Below are positions 58,576-64,000 of a stretch of 64,000 bases of DNA, piece by piece; the stretch's first letter is position 1, and every line of letters begins with the position of its first letter. Both the position numbers and the translations under genes were made by a program. The notes below the pieces were generated by a model that was given only the letters and a program-made list of their open reading frames with translations, had not been told where the DNA came from and made no database searches. The stretch lies in NCBI GenBank assembly GCA_037952775.1, contig JBANAY010000004.1:15004001-15068000 (forward strand), given 5' to 3'. This DNA is from Clonostachys chloroleuca (Eukaryota > Ascomycota > Sordariomycetes > Hypocreales > Bionectriaceae).

Positions 58576-60693
58576 TCTTCATGTTGTATTCATTACAGAG
58601 CCCCTTCAATTGAAACCGTTTGACTATCAAAAAGCTCCCATTGGTCGCTTCTCTCTCCCATTAGGGTCTTTGGTTGGTTAGCTGCATCCTGCAGCATTAC
58701 GACATAACCCTAAGTAAAGCGAGCTAACTATGGAGACCCATTTCCAGCACATTCTGAGCAACATTATTGTGGGGAGAAAAAAAAAAAAAACAGCAGATGA
58801 ATGAATCACGGGGATTCATTCACAATATTCTCGGGAAAGAGTGACCTCCCGGTCACCCGAAGACTCTTACAGAGATCTGTAGCTGTTAGGTCATACCTGC
58901 AAACATGCGATTTGTGGTCTGGTATTTTCTGGTTCTTTTGCCGTTGCGTTTGTTGGGGGAGCGGGGTCCATCGAGCGTCTTTTTTTCTGCCCAGATCGAA
59001 AAACAGGAAGAGGGGGAGAGGGGCAACTCTGGAGCGTTCCCACTACCAACCCACCGAGTTGGGATCGATCTCCTGATGATCAGAACCCGTGATGGGTTTA
59101 GGAAGACATGTGAGCGAGATGTTTATTGTGTACAACAAAGCTAACGGGGAAACCACGCAACACGAGGCCACGGGAAGCGAATAACTCTGCTGAGAAAAGC
59201 GAGCGCTGAAACCAACCAGCAGTGCATAGGGTAGGTCGTGACTGCATGCTTTAAATTATCCAGGGCAGGTACGCATGATACCAGCCACCAGCCACTGCTT
59301 CCTGCCTTATGCTACGACGTGGCAGGCGCGAGTGCCTGAAAACCAACGCAGCACCTGCCAGCTGAGCAGTGGAGGACAGCACGGCACAGAACTGGCTTAG
59401 TGCGATCGGGGTACGTACCACTCCCAGCCATCGCATTTTGAGCTACCGGACGGAAAGCTCATCGGTACGAACCGCGCCGCTAGCAATGTCCGTACCAGGA
59501 ACACGCATGAGAGTGCCTGAGGCCCGGTTTCGACAGGGCATAGATGCGATCGAAACACGTGCTGGGTTCGGTGGAACTAAAATGACGTTTTTATAAATAG
59601 GGGCCCGAATTGCTGCATAAAACAAAAGGGGTCAAGGCAGGTTTGCTGGCATTCGCAAAATCCATCTTTCGTATCTTCTACTGCAGGCACTATCGTTGAT
59701 CTGTCAGGTTCGCCCTTGCCCTTGGCCGCCGCCCCACCGGCGCTACAGCGATCCACCGGCGCGCGTTTGCCTCGGTCATTTATTCTGCCCCGAGTTTATT
59801 TCGCCCTTGGACCGCATGGGTCTATCTAAATTTGAAGTCTCACACCTTTGCCTTCAGAGGGTGCGTTGTTTTGTTCCTTGCCTGGCTCCCTCCATCTGTG
59901 AAAACTCTGCTTCACGCTGCGGCACGGGCGTGATGCTGATGCTAACGTTCCATCAGAACTCAACCTGCAGATTGTGACCACCTTCTTGCTGTGATTTGCT
60001 GTCATGTCCAGATAGACCAGACCAGACCATACAATAGGTATCCAATGCCCATAGCCGATTCTTTATCGAAGCACCCCCTGCAAGGCGGTGAAGTGGCGAC
60101 GCACACTCAGAATGCCGCATTCGATTAGCCTGATACACTGTCTGCCCTCACCGACTTCTCGGACGCTCGCGGGGCCTTGCCTCTTGGCCAGATGACCGGG
60201 GTTGGATTGGCCCATCGCGGGTCACATGTGAGGGTCGGTTTTGCAGGCCCTTCCTTGTGTCCTCGCCGCCAGGAATCGAGGCTGGATGTGACCTCCGACA
60301 TGACAGTGGTGAGCCAATGAGACTGCTCGTGGGCTGCCCTTGCTCCCCAACGGATTCCACCAGGAGGTTGACCGCCGATTCACATCCCTCTGCATCGTAT
60401 CATTCTCGGATTAGCCCCTCAATGTTCCACGGCGCTGCAGGAACCCTGCAAACCTGCTGCAGGTGAGGATGCGAGATATACATTCCCGGCGCACCCGTCT
60501 GCTGCCTTCAGCATAGCCCAGGACTAAGCCAATCGAACCCCCGCCCGCAGATACATGACCGACAATTCCACTCACTCAACCTTCCTCCTTCAACCATCCA
60601 GAAACATCAGACTCAGAGAGAACTACTGTTGTTGCCGTCCGCCTGCACAAGGGAGCACCTAGCCTCGCTCGCCGCTCCGCCTCTCGTCCCGCA
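58576..60693. other. Intergenic
   Basis: About 2.1 kb with a poly-A run (about 58,778-58,791) and no supported coding region. Pyrimidine-rich stretches before 60,694 probably belong to the promoter and leader of the coiled-coil gene. Confidence 0.5.
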
Positions 60694-61656
60694 ATGGACT
60701 CCTCCAGCACCACCAGCAGCCACAGGCACTCGCGGTCGCGGGCGCCCAACTCGTCCTCCTCGGACGTGGGCGGCCACCGACCGCGCCGCGCCTCGTCCAT
60801 CGCGTCGTCCAGCACCTCCCGAAGCAGCAGGACGGTCCCCAAGACCTCCCGAGACGCAATGAGCGAGTTCATCCCGTGGCTCGGCAACAACGAGTCGCCA
60901 AAGACCCCCACCGACCCCGTCAAGGAGCTGCAACACGTCAAGGAAAAGGCCAAGCGATTGGAGGAGAAGCTCGAGGCCAAGTCGGCAAAGCTGAGAGAGA
61001 CCAGGCTCATGGCCAAGGAGGATATCGCCGGCTTGGAGAAGAAGGCCGCCTCCCTGGAGAGGGTCCTGGCCGAGGCCACAAAGAGGGAGGAGGAGGCCAA
61101 CGCCCAGGTCGCGTCAATGCGAGAGAAGCGAGACGCGCTGAAGAAGGAGAAGGAGGCGCTCCGCAAGGAACTCACAGAGGCCGACGACAGGAACCAGAAG
61201 CTGGATGCGACCGCCGCCCGGCTGAAGAAGGAGAAGAAGGTGCTGGGTGAGGAGAAGAAGGTCGTCGCCGACGAGCTGGAGGCGCTGCGAACGAAGCTGC
61301 CCGCGTCCAACAAGAAGCAGAAGCAGCTCGAGATCGACAACGCCCGCCTGAAGGAGGAGATCGCCACCCTGAAGAAGGCGAACGCCGAGCTCACCAAGAA
61401 GAACTCGTCGATCCTCGCCGCCATCAAGAAGATGGAGGCCGAGAGGGACGCCGCCATGGACAGCAGCAAGCAGACGTCGACCGACCTCACCGAGCAGAAG
61501 AAATCCAACAAGGCTCTGCGCTCCGAGCTCCAGAAGCTACAGATGTACAAGGAGAAGTACCTACAGCAGGGCGTCAGCCGGCGCTGGCCCCATCAGCGCC
61601 TGTGGACGGGCGTGGTGCGATTCTGCATGGCGATTTTCCCGGCGAAGTCCAAATAG
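60694..61656 (+). CDS. Coiled-coil protein of unknown function
   Basis: Intact single exon, 320 residues, very G+C-rich with strong NNC/NNG codon choice. Residues 1-55 are Ser/Arg-rich and disordered (SSSTTSSHRHSRSR...RRASSIASSSTSRSSR). From about 75 to 290 there is a continuous Lys/Glu-rich coiled coil with heptad pattern (ELQHVKEKAKRLEEKLEAKS, REKRDALKKEKEALRKELTE, RLKEEIATLKKANAELTKKN). The C-terminus WTGVVRFCMAIFPAKSK is hydrophobic and basic and may bind a membrane. A 324-codon antisense frame (61,550-60,576) is an effect of this codon bias. No named family is recognised. It may be a scaffold or cytoskeleton-associated protein. Confidence 0.8.
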   Translation: MDSSSTTSSHRHSRSRAPNSSSSDVGGHRPRRASSIASSSTSRSSRTVPKTSRDAMSEFIPWLGNNESPKTPTDPVKELQHVKEKAKRLEEKLEAKSAKLRETRLMAKEDIAGLEKKAASLERVLAEATKREEEANAQVASMREKRDALKKEKEALRKELTEADDRNQKLDATAARLKKEKKVLGEEKKVVADELEALRTKLPASNKKQKQLEIDNARLKEEIATLKKANAELTKKNSSILAAIKKMEAERDAAMDSSKQTSTDLTEQKKSNKALRSELQKLQMYKEKYLQQGVSRRWPHQRLWTGVVRFCMAIFPAKSK

Positions 61657-62668
61657 TCAAAGCGAGCGGTCTGATCTTCTATTTTTCAAGGTGCCTCAGC
61701 TAAACAGCGCTGTCGCAATGGTATGACACTGAAATTTTTTACGACATTACACCACACCATGGGACGCTTTCCCCGATACCATTTTATTTACGTCCTCTAC
61801 GAGTTGAGTCATGGTGCGCTGGCGAATTAGATATTTACGCCCAGCAAAGAATAACGAACAACAACAACAACAACAAAAGGCGATGCTTCTCTCAACTGCA
61901 TCTTGCCAATTACCTGAAGGAAAACGTCTGGATCTATGCTTTATATGTTAACGCTGCTTTACGGTTATGTCTTTTTCTTTTTTAAAATCAGTCTTCCCTT
62001 CTCTTTTAACGTATTCAGCTAAAGACTCATGCCATTCTTTTATTCCTCGCCCCAAACCCAAATTGTGTATCATCATTTTCTGTTTTTGTGTGTACTTTAG
62101 TTCTAGTCCCATGTCCCCCCCCCCCTTTTAGAAATTGTAGAGACAATCCAAAGCAACGCCTGCGCAAATATACACGAAAGCTGCTTCCCCAACCAGCAAC
62201 ATCCTTCCCCGAGGACCAAGGTCATCTTCAAGCACACCATCAATGGCGGCTTCCAAATGGAGACGTGCCCATTTGGCTTTCGCCCCAAGCCTAGGAAACC
62301 TGAAAGAGGTCGCTGGCATCCGCCGATTGCCCCATAATGGACATGCTGCCCTCTTACCAATGCAGACACCGTATCGTGACTATTGATATGTAGCGAAAGA
62401 CTCCCTACTCGGGGTTTTTTTTTTTTTTTTAAGTTTGTCCGTGAACCTTGCGGAGGCGCACAAGTTATGATAGCTCATACAACCTCTGGTGTTTTGCGAC
62501 GACGCCTTCTGGCGCATTGCCATTGACTGGACGCGCCTGTTTCTACTCGAAAGATAGAGCTGATTTTGTGCGAGAGGGATTAAAATTCATCTGTTATGAA
62601 CTAAACGGCTTTTCTCTAAACTGGAATTATATGATGTACATTTCCAACTCGAGCCACGGATGTATCAA
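61657..62668. other. Convergent intergenic region
   Basis: Holds (CAA)n-like sequence near 61,858-61,877, a C9 run near 62,116-62,124 and a T18 run near 62,413-62,430. No gene is supported. Confidence 0.5.
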
Positions 62669-63481
62669 TCAGGCAGCCGCAACAGCTCCCGCCGTCGCCG
62701 CTTGCTGTGATGCCAGCTCATATATCCGCAGAAACGACATGACAGCGACAATCTCAAACGTCTCACCCAGCGTATCCGAGAGAAAAGCAAACTGCGGACC
62801 AGCCATCCAGCTGGCCGTGTGAAACGCGACAGCCACAACTCTACGACCGTCGCTGGTGAATCCCGCCTGACGCTCCTGACGGCTGCCGCCTCGCTCGACG
62901 TCCGAATCGGACAAGCGAACGAGCTTGTACCCGGTCGTCTTCTTCTCGGCGACTTCTCGAACTTCCGCGCCCCTGCTATTGCGCCATTCGAAGAACTCGA
63001 GCTGTTGCTTTTCGCCCACGGGGACGGAGAATCGATGGGTGCTCTCGTAGTCGCCTGCCATAGCCACCTCTAGTATTTCCTTGTGGTCACCCCCCGGATG
63101 AGGGTGTACCTTTATCAAAGAGGAGGTCTGCTTGCTCCCCTTGAGCGTGCCGGCGGTGGCCAGCGGCGGGTCCGACTTCTCGGGGCCGGCACGGAGCAAG
63201 GTCTCCTTCTGGCCCCAGAGCCTCGCTGGGGAGACGGCGAAGAGGAGATCCTTTTTGGACGTGCCGAGGTGGAATGTGAACGAGTTCCAGTGATAGAAGC
63301 AAGTGAACCTGGCAGGGAACTTCACGGTGACTGGGTCGCGCTTGTAAGAGGCCCTCGCGGCTGCGATTGACTCTTCGAAATCTGGTGGTGCGTCGTGGGC
63401 GGGCTCTTGGTAGGGCGGTGGAGCGTCGCCATCTTGCTGGCCGTGCTTTGCCTCCTCCTTCTCCTTGCCAGGATTTCCCAT
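62669..63481 (-). CDS. Uncharacterised protein, possibly Tubby-C-like fold
   Basis: Intact single exon, 270 residues. It begins MGNPGKEKEE with Gly at position 2, where N-myristoylation is conceivable. A Pro-rich stretch PPPYQEP (a PPxY motif that WW domains bind) precedes a folded part: FPARFTCFYHWNSFTFHLGT, DLLFAVSPARLWGQKETLLR, PLATAGTLKGSK, FEWRNSRG, YKLVRLSDSDV and VAVAFHTASWMAGPQFAFLS. The beta-rich pattern, with a final hydrophobic helix (ETFEIVAVMSFLRIYELA), recalls fungal Tubby-C-terminal/LURP-one-like proteins. I am unsure of this. The end is Ala-rich. Confidence 0.65.
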   Translation of the reverse strand: MGNPGKEKEEAKHGQQDGDAPPPYQEPAHDAPPDFEESIAAARASYKRDPVTVKFPARFTCFYHWNSFTFHLGTSKKDLLFAVSPARLWGQKETLLRAGPEKSDPPLATAGTLKGSKQTSSLIKVHPHPGGDHKEILEVAMAGDYESTHRFSVPVGEKQQLEFFEWRNSRGAEVREVAEKKTTGYKLVRLSDSDVERGGSRQERQAGFTSDGRRVVAVAFHTASWMAGPQFAFLSDTLGETFEIVAVMSFLRIYELASQQAATAGAVAAA

Positions 63482-64000
63482 TGCTGCACACTCTGGATGT
63501 TGTTGAGCGATAACTCTAGAGATAGCCGATGATACGCCAAAAATGAGAGTTTATGTGCTCGGTGCGGTGTGAATAATGAGGACCCGCCTGCTTATATGCC
63601 CAATTTAACGATGCTGATGTCATGTGCAAGGGTGGGATCATCAGAGGAACTGCCGAGCTTGACGGCGCATTGTCCAGTAAGAAGAGGTTAATGGCTACAT
63701 AAGGAAAGATGTAGTGAATAACAGGATAGTATGTCGATCGTTTGCGGTTTGTTTCATGAGAACACTTCGATCCCAGTTATCCTCTAATTTATCCACGACT
63801 GACCACTTGTTAATGTTAACCTTACTTGAGTCGAGACTACTGTACCTATGAACAGACTAGTTTGGATGCAATATGAAATTAAATATCATTGTCGGCCTTC
63901 TTTTCGTGTAAGATGAGATGTAGAGGGCGATTCTAGATTGGGGGACACAAGCTGATTTAGACTTCTTCACTCGCCTTGAACCGATTGGGCATTTTACATG
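63482..64000. other. Upstream region at the window end
   Basis: Promoter side of the preceding minus-strand gene. No further gene is visible before the window ends. Confidence 0.5.

Noticed and set aside
60576..61550. Antisense 324-codon frame rich in Ser, Phe and Ala
   Set aside because: It is the shadow of the G+C-rich coiled-coil gene on the other strand.
1..64000. CRISPR arrays, bacterial operons, riboswitches or rRNA
   Set aside because: Introns, promoters and gene families are fungal, and no regularly spaced repeats or RNA-gene signatures were seen.

Overview
This window looks like nuclear DNA of a filamentous ascomycete (Pezizomycotina). The reasons are short GT-AG introns of about 47-97 nt with CTAAC/CTGAC-type branch sites, HET-domain and 2EXR-type genes, lineage-typical secreted esterases, epoxide hydrolases and Baeyer-Villiger-type oxidases, and a long A+T-rich block in which TG and CA dinucleotides are almost absent. 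That last signature is expected of repeat-induced point mutation (RIP). Species cannot be told from the sequence.

Layout. Bases 1-13,490 are a gene-free, RIP-degraded repeat island. It holds a minisatellite, a minus-strand Ty1/Copia relic (about 1.6-7.4 kb), a minus-strand Ty3/Gypsy relic (about 7.5-9.9 kb) whose catalytic YLDD has decayed to YLNN, an un-mutated 216-bp solo LTR with a 5-bp target duplication inside it, and a 690-bp inverted repeat around a 100-N assembly gap. At about 13.49 kb composition switches abruptly to normal gene-rich DNA. Then come a broken M24 peptidase (14.4 kb), an intact five-exon DUF2461 gene (15.4-16.8 kb) and a long accessory stretch (17-53 kb).

The accessory stretch carries an HSL-type esterase, a carotenoid-oxygenase-family gene (frameshifted), two EHN-type epoxide hydrolases (one intact, one with a broken 3' end), a Baeyer-Villiger-type flavoprotein, a zinc alcohol dehydrogenase, a secreted PA-domain subtilase (frameshifted), a secreted bicovalent-FAD oxidase (broken), an SMP-30-like propeller, a SAM methyltransferase, a transcription-factor-like gene without a zinc cluster, a secreted type-B carboxylesterase, a broken 2EXR gene and a secreted ACMSD-type amidohydrolase. 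No PKS, NRPS or terpene synthase is present. A HET gene, a secreted Asp-box propeller, a coiled-coil gene and a conserved-looking cytoplasmic gene follow to 63.5 kb.

How they may work together (inference). Ring or chain oxygenation (BVMO), ester hydrolysis, epoxide opening, alcohol oxidation, double-bond cleavage and ring-acid decarboxylation are steps that could form a catabolic or detoxification island for plant or aromatic/terpenoid compounds. Alternatively these are tailoring genes of a metabolite cluster whose backbone lies elsewhere. Several members are decaying. Many breaks are one-base changes, often a missing C/G in a short homopolymer, so consensus error must be excluded before they are called pseudogenes.
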